Shown piece by piece: positions 15,682-23,604 of a DNA stretch of 51,741 nucleotides. The DNA comes from DASXRC01 sp036506495. Lineage in GTDB: Bacteria > Actinomycetota > Actinomycetes > Mycobacteriales > Micromonosporaceae. The notes under the pieces are model-generated. The model did not search any database. It had not been told where the DNA came from and saw nothing but the letters and a program-made list of their open reading frames with translations. The DNA lies in assembly GCA_036506495.1 (NCBI GenBank), contig DASXRQ010000229.1:1-51741 (forward strand), given 5' to 3'. Each line of letters begins with the position of its first letter. Position 1 is the stretch's first letter. Position numbers and translations under genes: made by a program.

Positions 15682-15687
15682 AGCATA
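15682..15687 (-). promoter_or_regulatory. Leaderless -10 box (TATGCT) for the PIG-L gene
   Basis: TATGCT ends 7 nt before ATG 15674 and no ribosome site is present. Confidence 0.5.
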
Positions 15688-15711
15688 GAGCGCGGCGGTA
15701 CGCGGGGCGTG

Positions 15712-16344
15712 TCAGGCGTCGACGAGACCGGTCCGGACGGCGTACAGCGCGGCCTGGGTCCGATCCTGCACCCCGAGTTTGGTGAGGATGGCGCTGACGT
15801 GCGTCTTGACCGTCTTCTCCGACAGCCGCAACGCGCGGGCAATCTCCCGGTTGGACCGGCCGCGCGCCACCTCCGCCAGCACCTCGCGTTCCCGCGCCGT
15901 CAGCCGCACGCCGTCCGGCCGGGCCTCGCCGGCGGCGAGCATCCGGGCCACGTCCGGGTGCAGCAGCACGTGCCCGGCATGCACCGAGCGGATCGCGGCG
16001 GCGAGCGCCGACGGGTCGACATCCTTGTAGACGTACCCGGCCGCGCCGGCCCGCACGGCCGGCAGCACCGCGGCCGGCTCGGTGAAGCTGGTGATGACGA
16101 GAACCCGAGCCGGATTGCCCCGCTCTCGCAGGCCGCGCAGCGCGTCCACGCCGCCGGTGCCTGGCATCCGCAGGTCCAGGAGCACGACATCTGGGCGCAG
16201 CTCCTCGGCCGCGCCCACCGCCGCGTCGCCGTCGCCGGCCTCACCCACGACCGTGATGTCGGCCTGCAGGTCGAGGAACGTGCGCAACCCCTGCCGGACG
16301 ACGGGGTGGTCGTCGACCACGAGAACTCTGATCGGCTCAGCCAC
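15712..16344 (-). CDS. NarL/FixJ-family response regulator
   Basis: 210 residues: receiver with DDH (11-13), phosphoacceptor Asp57 (LLDLRMPG), the ITSF switch residue and the conserved Lys in YVYKDVDP; then a LuxR-type helix-turn-helix (about 147-205) with LTAREREVLAEVARGRSNREIA and LSEKTVKTHVSAIL split over the two helices. Its ATG overlaps the end of the kinase gene by 8 bp, so kinase and regulator are coupled. The most likely target is the palindrome at 17518-17535 in front of the kinase operon (inference). Confidence 0.93.
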   Translation of the reverse strand: MAEPIRVLVVDDHPVVRQGLRTFLDLQADITVVGEAGDGDAAVGAAEELRPDVVLLDLRMPGTGGVDALRGLRERGNPARVLVITSFTEPAAVLPAVRAGAAGYVYKDVDPSALAAAIRSVHAGHVLLHPDVARMLAAGEARPDGVRLTAREREVLAEVARGRSNREIARALRLSEKTVKTHVSAILTKLGVQDRTQAALYAVRTGLVDA

Positions 16345-17470
16345 CGGTGGGCACCTCCACCCGCACGGTGGTGCCGCCGCCCGGCCTGGACGACACCTCG
16401 AACCGACCGCCGGCCGCCCGCGCGCGCTCGCGCATCGAGACCAGTCCGAGCCGGCGCGATGCCTGCGGTGGCGCGTTCGGGTCGAAGCCGCGGCCGTCGT
16501 CCGAGACGCTCAGCACGACCGAACCGTTGTGCGCGGCCAGGTCCACGTCGATACGGCCGGCGGCCGCGTGCCGCAGGGCGTTGTGCAGGGCCTCCTGGGC
16601 GATCCGGTACACGGCCTCCTGCCGGGCCTCGGTGAGCCACGGCACCGGCCCGCCGACGAACCGGACGCGCGCCCCGTGTACGCGGTCGAGCAGCTCGGTC
16701 TGTTTGCGCAGGGCCACGTCCAGGCCGTCGCCGGACAGGTCGATCGGGCGCAGACCGTCCACGATGGAGCGGAGCTCGTCGGTCGCCTCGGCGGCGAGTC
16801 TGCGCACGCTGTCCAGCTGCGCGCCCGCTCCCGCCGCATCGCGCTCCATCAACGCGGCCGCAGCGTCGGCCGTCAGCCGTAGGCTGAACAGCTTCTGGGT
16901 GACGGCGTCGTGCAGCTCGCGTGCGATCCGGTTGCGTTCGGCCACGATGGACAGTTCCCGGCTGCGTTCGTACAGCCGCGCATTGACGAGGGCGATCGCC
17001 GCGTGCGCGGCCAGCAGCCGCAGCAGCTCCTCGTCGGCCGCGGTGAACCCGCCCGGCGTACGCTTGTTGGCCAGGAACAGCTCGCCCAGGATCTCGTCGC
17101 CGTCCACGATCGGCATCCCGAGGAAGTCGGTCATCTCCGGATGCGCGGCTGGCCACCCCTCGAACTTCGGATGGGTGCGGATATCGGTCAACCGGACCGG
17201 CGTCGGATCGCGCAGCATCACGCCGAGCAGCCCGTGCTGTCGGGGCACCGGCCCGATCGCGCGCCACTGCGCGTAGCTGATGCCGTCGGCCAGGAACTCG
17301 GCGAACGAGCCGTTCGCGTCCGGCACGCCCAGGGCGGCGTACTCCGCGTCGAGCAGCCGGCGGGCGGCCACGACGATCGTCTGCAGGACCTCACGCACGG
17401 ACAGGTGCGCGGTGACCGCCAGCACGGCCGCGCTGACGTCCCGCAGCTCGTCCCGGTCACATTTGCCCAC
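16337..17470 (-). CDS. GAF-domain sensor histidine kinase (HisKA_3, DevS-like)
   Basis: 377 residues: one GAF domain (about 24-168, with FLGMPIVDGDEILGELFLANK), then the HisKA_3 dimerisation helix with His187 in ARELHDAVTQKLF, and an ATPase domain with EALHNALRHA, DDGRGFD and GLVSMRERARAAGG. It is soluble, with no membrane segment. The layout resembles DevS/DosT but with a single GAF, so haem binding is not implied. I start it at GTG 17470 because TACCGT lies 6 nt upstream; longer frames run into the divergent SDR gene. It is operonic with the NarL-type regulator. Confidence 0.9.
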   Translation of the reverse strand: MGKCDRDELRDVSAAVLAVTAHLSVREVLQTIVVAARRLLDAEYAALGVPDANGSFAEFLADGISYAQWRAIGPVPRQHGLLGVMLRDPTPVRLTDIRTHPKFEGWPAAHPEMTDFLGMPIVDGDEILGELFLANKRTPGGFTAADEELLRLLAAHAAIALVNARLYERSRELSIVAERNRIARELHDAVTQKLFSLRLTADAAAALMERDAAGAGAQLDSVRRLAAEATDELRSIVDGLRPIDLSGDGLDVALRKQTELLDRVHGARVRFVGGPVPWLTEARQEAVYRIAQEALHNALRHAAAGRIDVDLAAHNGSVVLSVSDDGRGFDPNAPPQASRRLGLVSMRERARAAGGRFEVSSRPGGGTTVRVEVPTGG

Positions 17471-17476
17471 ACGCTC

Positions 17477-17482
17477 ACGGTA
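17477..17482 (-). promoter_or_regulatory. Leaderless -10 box (TACCGT) for the GAF kinase
   Basis: TACCGT ends 6 nt before GTG 17470 on the minus strand, with no ribosome site between. Confidence 0.5.
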
Positions 17483-17517
17483 CCCATCGGCGCGGCAGTC
17501 GGAATCCTGCGGTAGAT

Positions 17518-17535
17518 CTAGGTCTAAAGGCCTAG
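17518..17535. promoter_or_regulatory. DevR/DosR-like palindromic operator candidate
   Basis: CTAGGTCTAAAGGCCTAG is an 18-bp palindrome with one mismatch (8-bp arms, AA centre). On the minus strand its core reads GGCCTTTAGACC, close to dormancy-box cores with a CTTTAG centre. It sits about 56 bp before the expected kinase start and 46 bp before the SDR -10 box. Confidence 0.5.
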
Positions 17536-17580
17536 TTCCGGCGCGGTCCGGCGCCCGATGTCGCGACCCATGGGCGTGCC

Positions 17581-17586
17581 TAGCGT
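17581..17586 (+). promoter_or_regulatory. Leaderless -10 box (TAGCGT) for the SDR/QueA-like operon
   Basis: TAGCGT lies exactly 7 nt before ATG 17594. Confidence 0.5.
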
Positions 17587-17593
17587 CGGACCC

Positions 17594-18295
17594 ATGTTCG
17601 ACACGAGAATCGCGATCGTCACCGGTGCCTCCCGCGGCCTCGGCCGGGCGCTCGCCGCCGCACTGGCGGGCGCCGGCTGGCAGGTGGTCGCGGACGGCCG
17701 AACAGCCGCCGACCTTCGGACCGCCGCCACCGCGCTCGGCGACGGGGTCCACCCGGTGCCCGGCGACGTGACCGACGCCGCCCACCGGGTCGCGCTGGTC
17801 ACCGCCGCGGACCGGCTCGGCGGCGCCAGCCTTTTGATCAACAATGCCGGCATCCTCGGGCCGAGCCCGCAGCCGGCGCTGGCCGAATACCCGCTCGACG
17901 TGCTGCGCCAGGTCTACGAGGTGAACGTCGTGGCACCGCTCGCGCTGGCGCAGCTCGCCCTGCCCGGCCTGCGCGAGCGGCACGGTGCGATCGCCAACAT
18001 AACGTCGGACGCCGCCGTCGAACCGTACCCGGGGTGGGGCGGGTACGGCTCGGCCAAGGCGGCCGTGGAGCAGGTCGGCCGCGTGCTCGCCGCCGAAGAG
18101 CCGGCGGTACGCGTCTGGTCGGTCGACCCCGGCGACATGCGTACGCGGATGCACCAGGAGGCGTACCCGGGCGAGGACATCAGCGACCGGCCGACCCCGG
18201 AGACGGTGGCGCCGGGCCTCCTGCGGCTGCTGGCCACCGCGCCCGCGTCGGGGCGGATCCGGCTCGCCGACCTGGTGGCCGAGGTGCCCGCGTGA
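17594..18295 (+). CDS. SDR-family oxidoreductase
   Basis: 233 residues with TGASRGLG near the N-terminus, NNAG, and the YGSAK catalytic pair; the catalytic Ser region is NITSDAAVE. The substrate is unknown. ATG 17594 is chosen over ATG 17558 because it is preceded by TAGCGT at 7 nt and the Rossmann fold begins immediately (MFDTRIAIVTG). The stop overlaps the GTG of the QueA-like gene (GTGA), so the two are translationally coupled. It is divergent from the GAF-kinase operon across a DevR-like palindrome. Confidence 0.88.
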   Translation: MFDTRIAIVTGASRGLGRALAAALAGAGWQVVADGRTAADLRTAATALGDGVHPVPGDVTDAAHRVALVTAADRLGGASLLINNAGILGPSPQPALAEYPLDVLRQVYEVNVVAPLALAQLALPGLRERHGAIANITSDAAVEPYPGWGGYGSAKAAVEQVGRVLAAEEPAVRVWSVDPGDMRTRMHQEAYPGEDISDRPTPETVAPGLLRLLATAPASGRIRLADLVAEVPA

Positions 18296-19335
18296 CGCCG
18301 CCGCGAGCGACGACGGTGCTGGATTTCGCCCTACGCCCCGACCTCGAGGCGCACGAACCGCCGGAGGCCCGCGGGCTGCCGCGCGACGGCGTACGCCTGC
18401 TCGTGGGTTGGGCGTCGACCGGCGAGGTCAGCCACCGCCGGTTCACCGACCTGCCGGCGCTGTTGCGCCCCGGCGACGTCCTCGTGGTGAACACCTCGGC
18501 GACGCTGCCGGCCGCGGTTGGTTTGCCGGGCGGACTCATCCTGCACTTCTCGACGGAGCTCGCCGACGGCCGGTGGCTGATGGAGCTGCGGCGTTCGACC
18601 CACGACTCGAACGAGCCGTACAACGGGGGCGCCGCCGGGCACCGGTACCCGCTGCCCGGCGGCGGGGCGGTGACGCTCGACGAGGCGTACTCCGAGAGTC
18701 GGCTGTGGATCGCGACCGTGGATCCGGGCGAGCCCGGCTCGGTGCGCGCCGTGCTGCAGTGGCACGGCCGGCCGATCCGGTACCGGCACGTACCACGCCC
18801 GTGGCCACTGCGCTACTACCAGACCGTGTTCGCCACCCAGCCGGGCAGCGCCGAGATGCCCAGCGCCGGCCGGCCCTTCACCGACCGGCTGGTGACCCGG
18901 CTCGTCTCGTCCGGCGTCCTCATCGTGCCGGTGCTGCTGCACACGGGGGTGGCCTCGCCGGAGGCACACGAGCGGCCGTACCCCGAGTGGTTCTCCGTTC
19001 CGGCGGGCGCCGCGCGCGTCGCCGACCGGGCGCGCGCCGACGGTGGCCGGGTGATCGCGGTCGGCACGACGGTGGTGCGGGCGCTGGAGAGCGCCGTCGG
19101 CGCGGACGGCACGCTAGCGGCCGCGAGCGGCTGGACCGACCTGGTGGTGACCCCGGAGCGCGGGGTGCGGGCCGTGGACGGGCTGCTGACCGGGCTGCAC
19201 GAGCCGCGCGCGTCCCACCTGGACCTGCTCGCGGCCGTCGCGGGGCACCCGCTGCTGGCCCGGTGCTACGACGAGGCGATCGGCCGCGGCTACCTGTGGC
19301 ACGAGTTCGGCGACCTGAACCTCATGCTGCCCTAG
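18292..19335 (+). CDS. QueA-like S-adenosylmethionine:tRNA ribosyltransferase-isomerase homologue
   Basis: 347 residues, near QueA length. Family landmarks are the LRPGDVLVVNTSATLPAA segment, the YYQTVFA region, VLLHTGVAS and VIAVGTTVVRALES. QueA adds the cyclopentene ring during queuosine synthesis, but no tgt, queC-F or other queuosine gene is nearby, and the segment where QueA carries an arginine-rich RYQTVYA match is altered to RYYQTVFA. It may therefore be an actinobacterial paralogue with another acceptor. GTG 18292 overlaps the SDR stop; the tail overlaps the convergent small gene by 4 bp. Confidence 0.8.
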   Translation: MTPPRATTVLDFALRPDLEAHEPPEARGLPRDGVRLLVGWASTGEVSHRRFTDLPALLRPGDVLVVNTSATLPAAVGLPGGLILHFSTELADGRWLMELRRSTHDSNEPYNGGAAGHRYPLPGGGAVTLDEAYSESRLWIATVDPGEPGSVRAVLQWHGRPIRYRHVPRPWPLRYYQTVFATQPGSAEMPSAGRPFTDRLVTRLVSSGVLIVPVLLHTGVASPEAHERPYPEWFSVPAGAARVADRARADGGRVIAVGTTVVRALESAVGADGTLAAASGWTDLVVTPERGVRAVDGLLTGLHEPRASHLDLLAAVAGHPLLARCYDEAIGRGYLWHEFGDLNLMLP

Positions 19336-19532
19336 CGCCGTTCCCCGACTCGGTGGGCCGGCGCGCGGGCGGGACTGGGTTTGAGTGACGACACCGGCAG
19401 CATGAACCAGTGCCGGTGCAGGCAGAGCACCTTGACGTGTTCGAGGTAGCCGCCGGTCGACGGGAGCACGAACCGGTCGATGATCTCCGCCACGGCGTCA
19501 CACGCCGGATCGGGACACTGAGTGAACTGCAC
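19332..19532 (-). CDS. 66-residue putative metal-ribbon protein
   Basis: The short protein has Cys6-x4-Cys11 and, 25 residues later, Cys37-x-His39-x-His41, a spacing compatible with one structural zinc. The C-terminus is basic and Pro/Ala-rich. I start it at GTG 19532 because AGGAGG lies 9 nt upstream; in-frame ATGs at 19559, 19568 and 19610 have no such site. A promoter-like TTGACA/TAGGAG pair lies at 19600-19627. No function is recognised. Confidence 0.65.
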   Translation of the reverse strand: MQFTQCPDPACDAVAEIIDRFVLPSTGGYLEHVKVLCLHRHWFMLPVSSLKPSPARAPAHRVGERR

Positions 19533-19599
19533 GGGTCTCGACCTCCTCTGGGCGTCCATGTCGCCCATTAGTACGGAGGCCGTCGGCGGCGTCTGCGTA

Positions 19600-19627
19600 C
19601 TCCTACGCACAACCGGTGACGTGTCAA
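19600..19627 (-). promoter_or_regulatory. Candidate sigma-70-type promoter for the 66-residue protein
   Basis: On the minus strand TTGACA (19622-19627), a 16-nt spacer and TAGGAG (19600-19605). The -35 is perfect and the -10 partial. Confidence 0.45.
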
Positions 19628-19637
19628 TTCGCCGACG

Positions 19638-21032
19638 TCAGCGCCAGCGAGGCGCGTCCGAGCCCCACGGGGTCGGTGGATGCGCCCAGGTGCGCGGGCC
19701 GCCGGGGAGCGTGACCGCCGGCAGGGCGTGGCGCAGCCGCCCGCCCGGCGCGTCCACCTCGACGCACCAGGCCGCGGGATCGGGCGCCTCGCCGCTGGCC
19801 GACGCCGGGGCGGGCAGGTCGAGCAGAAGCCACCGGGCGGTCTGCGCGAGCGACAGTCGCGCCGACCATCCCCCGCCGTCACGGACCCGCGAAGCCAGGC
19901 CGCGCAGCACGGCCGCGGCGAGCAGGTACCCGGTGCCGTGGTCCAGCGCCTGCGCGGGGAGTGCTCCGGGCGCCCCATCCGCGGCCGCCTCCCGCACCGC
20001 GATGCCGGTCGCGGCCTGCACCAGGCTGTCGAAGCCGCGACGGTCCGCCCACGGTCCGGCCGGACCCCAGGCGGACAACGAGGCGACGACGAGCCCCGGC
20101 CGCCGGTCGAGTAGCGACCTCGGCGCGAGCCCGAACCGGTCCAGCGCGCCGGGCCGGTACCCGGTCACCACGACGTCCGCGGCGGCGAGCAGCTCCTCGA
20201 ACGCCGCCCGGTCGACCCGACGGGCCAGATCGAGCAGCGTCGACCGCTTGCCGAAGCCGGTGTCCAGGTACTGCCCGTCGAGCTCCGGCAGGCCGGGGCT
20301 GTCCACGCGCAGCACGTCTGCGCCGAACAGGGCCAGGCTCCGGGTCGCGACCGGACCGGCGATCACGCGGGTCAGATCGAGCACGCGTACGCCATCGGCC
20401 GGCAACCGCGGCGTCGGCGGCGCCGGCGGCATCGACCGCGGCGCACCGCCCTCGATCCGGTCGACCGAGAGCAACGGCAGCGCCGAAACCGCCGCGCCCT
20501 GCGGGTGCGCCGTCCACTCATCGGGCGTACGCACGGCGACCGCGAGCCCGCCGGACCGGGCGACCACGTCCTCCACCATCGCCACGGGCAGCTCCGCGAT
20601 CCGGCGATCGAGCGCGTCGGTCACGTCGGCGGCGGTCTCCGAAACGCCCAGGGCGGCGACCAGCCGGGCCCTGTGGTGGGGATAGTTACCGTGCGTACGC
20701 ACCCAGCCGTCGGCGGCCCGCCAGAACCGTGACAGCGGCGCGAACGAGCCGAACGGGCGCCCGTCGCGGCGCAGGTGCCGCTCGCTGGTGAAAGCCGCGC
20801 CGACCGCGCCGGAGTCGACCACGATGTCCGCGCCGCCGGCGATCCCGCGCGCGGCGGCCAGCTCCTCGCCGGCCAGGGCGTACGCCGCCACGGTGGCCCG
20901 GGCGAGCACCGCGGTCGGCAGCCGCGACGGCAGCACGCCGGCCGGACCCGCCCACCGCACGCCGGTCGGGTGCGGGCCGCCGCCAAGGGCGCGCCACACC
21001 GCTTCCAGCGCCGTGTCGCCGTCGACCGTCAT
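19638..21032 (-). CDS. CaiB/BaiF-type (family III) CoA transferase, apparently permuted
   Basis: 464 residues. The normal start of a family III CoA transferase (VRVLDLTRVIAGPVATRSL then the GADVLRVDSPG strand) occurs only at about residue 210, followed by FGKRSTLLDL, VVVTGYRPGALDRFGL and a later YLLAAAVLRGLASR. The first 200 residues resemble a C-terminal half (FAPLSRFWRAADGWVRTHGN). This suggests a circularly permuted or half-duplicated arrangement; it is also possible that this is a two-module subfamily. It would move CoA between carboxylic acids; the acids are unknown. Confidence 0.75.
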   Translation of the reverse strand: MTVDGDTALEAVWRALGGGPHPTGVRWAGPAGVLPSRLPTAVLARATVAAYALAGEELAAARGIAGGADIVVDSGAVGAAFTSERHLRRDGRPFGSFAPLSRFWRAADGWVRTHGNYPHHRARLVAALGVSETAADVTDALDRRIAELPVAMVEDVVARSGGLAVAVRTPDEWTAHPQGAAVSALPLLSVDRIEGGAPRSMPPAPPTPRLPADGVRVLDLTRVIAGPVATRSLALFGADVLRVDSPGLPELDGQYLDTGFGKRSTLLDLARRVDRAAFEELLAAADVVVTGYRPGALDRFGLAPRSLLDRRPGLVVASLSAWGPAGPWADRRGFDSLVQAATGIAVREAAADGAPGALPAQALDHGTGYLLAAAVLRGLASRVRDGGGWSARLSLAQTARWLLLDLPAPASASGEAPDPAAWCVEVDAPGGRLRHALPAVTLPGGPRTWAHPPTPWGSDAPRWR

Positions 21033-21133
21033 ACGTCGACCCTCGCACGTAACCCGTGGGTAACGACCCCTGTCCCCGGGAGAGCTGAATCACTACGCTC
21101 GATGGCGCCGCACAGCGACGTGAGGAGGCGGGG

Positions 21134-22453
21134 ATGAACCTGAGGCGTATCTCCCGATCAATGGCCGTCGCCCTGCTCGTGGTCGCCGCGGCGGCCGGAG
21201 CCGGTCCCGTCGCGCCCGCGGCGGCCGACGCGCCGCCGCAGTACTTTGTCGACGAGTCGAAGCTGCCGTTCGATGCGCTGCCCGGCCTCGACACGCAGCG
21301 TTACTGGGGCGTCCACAATGGAGCGGGCTACCGGATCGAGGTCCCCCGCAACTGGAACGGCCGCCTGGTCATGTGGGCGCACGGCTTCCGGGGCACCACG
21401 CCCGAGCTCACGGTCGACAACCACCCGTTGCGCGCGTTCCTCGTCGCCAACGGGTACGCCTGGGCGGCGTCGAGCTACTCCCGCAACGACTACGACGTCG
21501 AGGCGGGCGTGAAGGATACCCACGCGCTCACCCAACTGTTCAACGGCATCGTCGGGAACCCCAGCCTGGTGTACCTGACCGGTGCCTCGATGGGCGGCCA
21601 CATCACGGCGGCCGCGATCGAGCAATACCCCAACACGTACGCGGGTGCCATGCCAATCTGCGGTGTGCTCGGCGACCACGAGCTGTTCGACTTCTACCTC
21701 GACTACAACCTCGTCGCGGCCGCACTGGCCGGCTACCCGGCGACGTTCCCGCCGGACCCGGCCGCCTGGACGGCCGTCGCCGAGCCACAGATCATGACCA
21801 CGCTCGCCGGGGCGTGGCCGAACGCGCTCACCCCGGACGGCGAGCACCTCAAGGCGATGACGCAGCTGCGCTCCGGCGGCGTACGGCCGCTGTTCAACGC
21901 GGCGTGGGTGTCCTGGGCGACATTCCTGCTGCAGTTCGGCACCCTCGACGGGACGGTGCCGCGCTCGCCGGGCGTCGTCGTCGACAACACCGACGCGGTC
22001 TACCAGTTCGACACCGACCCCGCGCTCAGCCCGGCCGAGCAGGCACTCAACGACGCGGTCCTGCGCGTCGCGCAGGAGCCCGCCGGACGGGTCGAGCACG
22101 GCGTGGCCAATGTCCCGGTCGTCAACGGCACGCCGAGGGTGCCGGTGCTGACGTTGCACGACATCGGCGACCTGTTCGTCCCGTTCTCGATGGAGCAGGT
22201 GTACGCCCAGCGTGTCGCCGCCAACGGCCGGTCCGACCTGGTGGTCCAGCGGGCCATCCGCGGCGTTGGGCACTGCGACTTCACCGCCGCCGAGCTGGTC
22301 CGCGGGTTCACCGACCTCGTCCGCTGGGTGGAGGGCGGCGTGAAGCCGGCCGGTGACAACGTGCTCGACCCGGCGGTGGTCGCGGACCCGAGGTACGGCT
22401 GCACGTTCACCACGGCCACCCGCAACCTGGGCCCGTTCACGGCGCCCTGCTAG
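21134..22453 (+). CDS. Secreted alpha/beta hydrolase
   Basis: 439 residues with a cleavable-looking signal peptide (basic MNLRRISRSM, hydrophobic core to about 25, AAA-D near 31). The nucleophile elbow is GASMGG with Ser152; a later Asp in LTLHDIGDLFVPF and His in GVGHCDF complete a plausible triad. HGFRGTTPELT after the first strand supplies the oxyanion hole. The substrate is not evident; the size and lid region suggest an esterase or amidase of bulky substrates. GAGGAGGCGGGG precedes the ATG. It ends 6 bp from the convergent pirin gene. Confidence 0.83.
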   Translation: MNLRRISRSMAVALLVVAAAAGAGPVAPAAADAPPQYFVDESKLPFDALPGLDTQRYWGVHNGAGYRIEVPRNWNGRLVMWAHGFRGTTPELTVDNHPLRAFLVANGYAWAASSYSRNDYDVEAGVKDTHALTQLFNGIVGNPSLVYLTGASMGGHITAAAIEQYPNTYAGAMPICGVLGDHELFDFYLDYNLVAAALAGYPATFPPDPAAWTAVAEPQIMTTLAGAWPNALTPDGEHLKAMTQLRSGGVRPLFNAAWVSWATFLLQFGTLDGTVPRSPGVVVDNTDAVYQFDTDPALSPAEQALNDAVLRVAQEPAGRVEHGVANVPVVNGTPRVPVLTLHDIGDLFVPFSMEQVYAQRVAANGRSDLVVQRAIRGVGHCDFTAAELVRGFTDLVRWVEGGVKPAGDNVLDPAVVADPRYGCTFTTATRNLGPFTAPC

Positions 22454-22459
22454 GGCGCC

Positions 22460-23428
22460 TCAGCGTTGCCGGCCGCGCGGCTTGAGGGGCGCGGTCGGCA
22501 GCGCCGGCGCCGGCAACCGCTCGCCCGGGTACCCGCGCACCTCGCCGAACTCGCGGCCAGCCGCCCAGTCCTCGCGGAACCGCACGATCTCCTCGTGCGA
22601 GCGGCCGACGAAGTTCCACCACATTACGATCTGCTCCTCGAACGGCTGGCCGCCGATCAGCAGCACACGGGCGGGCCCGTCGGCGCCGATCGGCAGGTCC
22701 GAACGGCCCGCGCCGAGGTAGAGCAGGGTGCCGGGCGCGAGCGGCACGCCGTCGACGCGCGCGGTGCCGGCGAGCACCAGCGCGCCGTGCTCGAAGTCTG
22801 GCCGCAACGGGAGCCGCGCGTCCGCGCCCGCGTCCAGCGCCAACTCGGCGCCGATCAGTGGGCTGTACGTGCGGGCCGGTGACGACGCGCCGTCCAGCTC
22901 GCCCATGATGACGGTCGTGGCGAGGCCCGGGGCGCGTACCACCGGCAGGTCGCCGTGATGCTCGAAGTGCGGCGCCACGTGGCGGTCGCCGGCCGGCAGC
23001 GCCACCCACAGCTGCACGCCGTGCAGCCACGGTGAGTGCGCCGGCGGGGTCTCCTCGGAGTGGGCGACGGCACGCCCGGCGGTCATCACGTTCAGCTGCC
23101 CGGGCTCGATGAGCTGGAGGCTGCCGACGCTGTCACGGTGCAGCACCTCGCCGGCCACTAGCCAGCTGACGGTCTGCAGCCCGGTGTGCGGATGCGGGGG
23201 CACCCGCATGCCGCCGGACCCGGCGATGGGCTCCGGGCCGTACTGGTCCACGAAGCACCACGCGCCGATCATCCTGCGGTCGCGGTGCGGCAGTGTCCGG
23301 ACGACCATCATCCCGCGCGTACCGCCGAGCACGACCTCTCGCCCGGGCATCAGCTCGGTGGTGGGCGACTCCGCGACGGCCGTACCACCGCCGATCGCTT
23401 CCTGCGGCTCGCGCTCCAGCTTGCTCAT
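22460..23428 (-). CDS. Pirin-family protein
   Basis: 322 residues, bicupin. The pirin metal ligands are conserved: His79 and His81 in PPHPHTGLQT, His123 and Glu125 in GRAVAHSEE. Pirins bind Fe and act as redox-responsive cofactors or quercetinase-like dioxygenases; which applies here is unknown. Two adjacent ATGs exist; I use 23428 because TAGAGT ends 6 nt before it but only 3 nt before 23431. The palindromic element at 23470-23563 lies about 40 bp upstream. Confidence 0.9.
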   Translation of the reverse strand: MSKLEREPQEAIGGGTAVAESPTTELMPGREVVLGGTRGMMVVRTLPHRDRRMIGAWCFVDQYGPEPIAGSGGMRVPPHPHTGLQTVSWLVAGEVLHRDSVGSLQLIEPGQLNVMTAGRAVAHSEETPPAHSPWLHGVQLWVALPAGDRHVAPHFEHHGDLPVVRAPGLATTVIMGELDGASSPARTYSPLIGAELALDAGADARLPLRPDFEHGALVLAGTARVDGVPLAPGTLLYLGAGRSDLPIGADGPARVLLIGGQPFEEQIVMWWNFVGRSHEEIVRFREDWAAGREFGEVRGYPGERLPAPALPTAPLKPRGRQR

Positions 23429-23434
23429 CATCGA

Positions 23435-23440
23435 ACTCTA
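23435..23440 (-). promoter_or_regulatory. Leaderless -10 box (TAGAGT) for pirin
   Basis: TAGAGT ends 6 nt before ATG 23428; no ribosome site is present. Confidence 0.5.
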
Positions 23441-23462
23441 CGCGCGCCGCCCGGCACAACTC

Positions 23463-23570
23463 GTTGCGCGAACCTTTGCTCTGCTTCCCTGGGCGATACG
23501 CCGGGAGGCTGAAGCGCAGCCTCATCCATTTGGCGTCTCCTCCTGGGAAGCAGAGCAAAGGTTGTTGCGC
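23463..23570. mobile_element. MITE-like palindromic element with flanking 7-bp direct repeats
   Basis: Perfect 19-bp terminal inverted repeats (AACCTTTGCTCTGCTTCCC at 23471-23489, complement at 23545-23563) bracket a 55-nt centre with nested ACGCC/GGCGT and AGGCTG/CAGCCT stems. The direct repeat GTTGCGC flanks it at 23463-23469 and 23564-23570, looking like a target-site duplication. It lies between two minus-strand genes and encodes no protein. It may also work as a terminator for the DUF3037 gene. Confidence 0.6.
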
Positions 23571-23604
23571 CAGTGTCCGCGGTCGGGCGGCCCGCGGCGC
23601 GGCG

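Noticed and set aside
16337..18154. GAF kinase extended to 605 residues
   Set aside because: The extra N-terminal part runs through the divergent SDR gene; GTG 17470 has a -10 box at the right distance.
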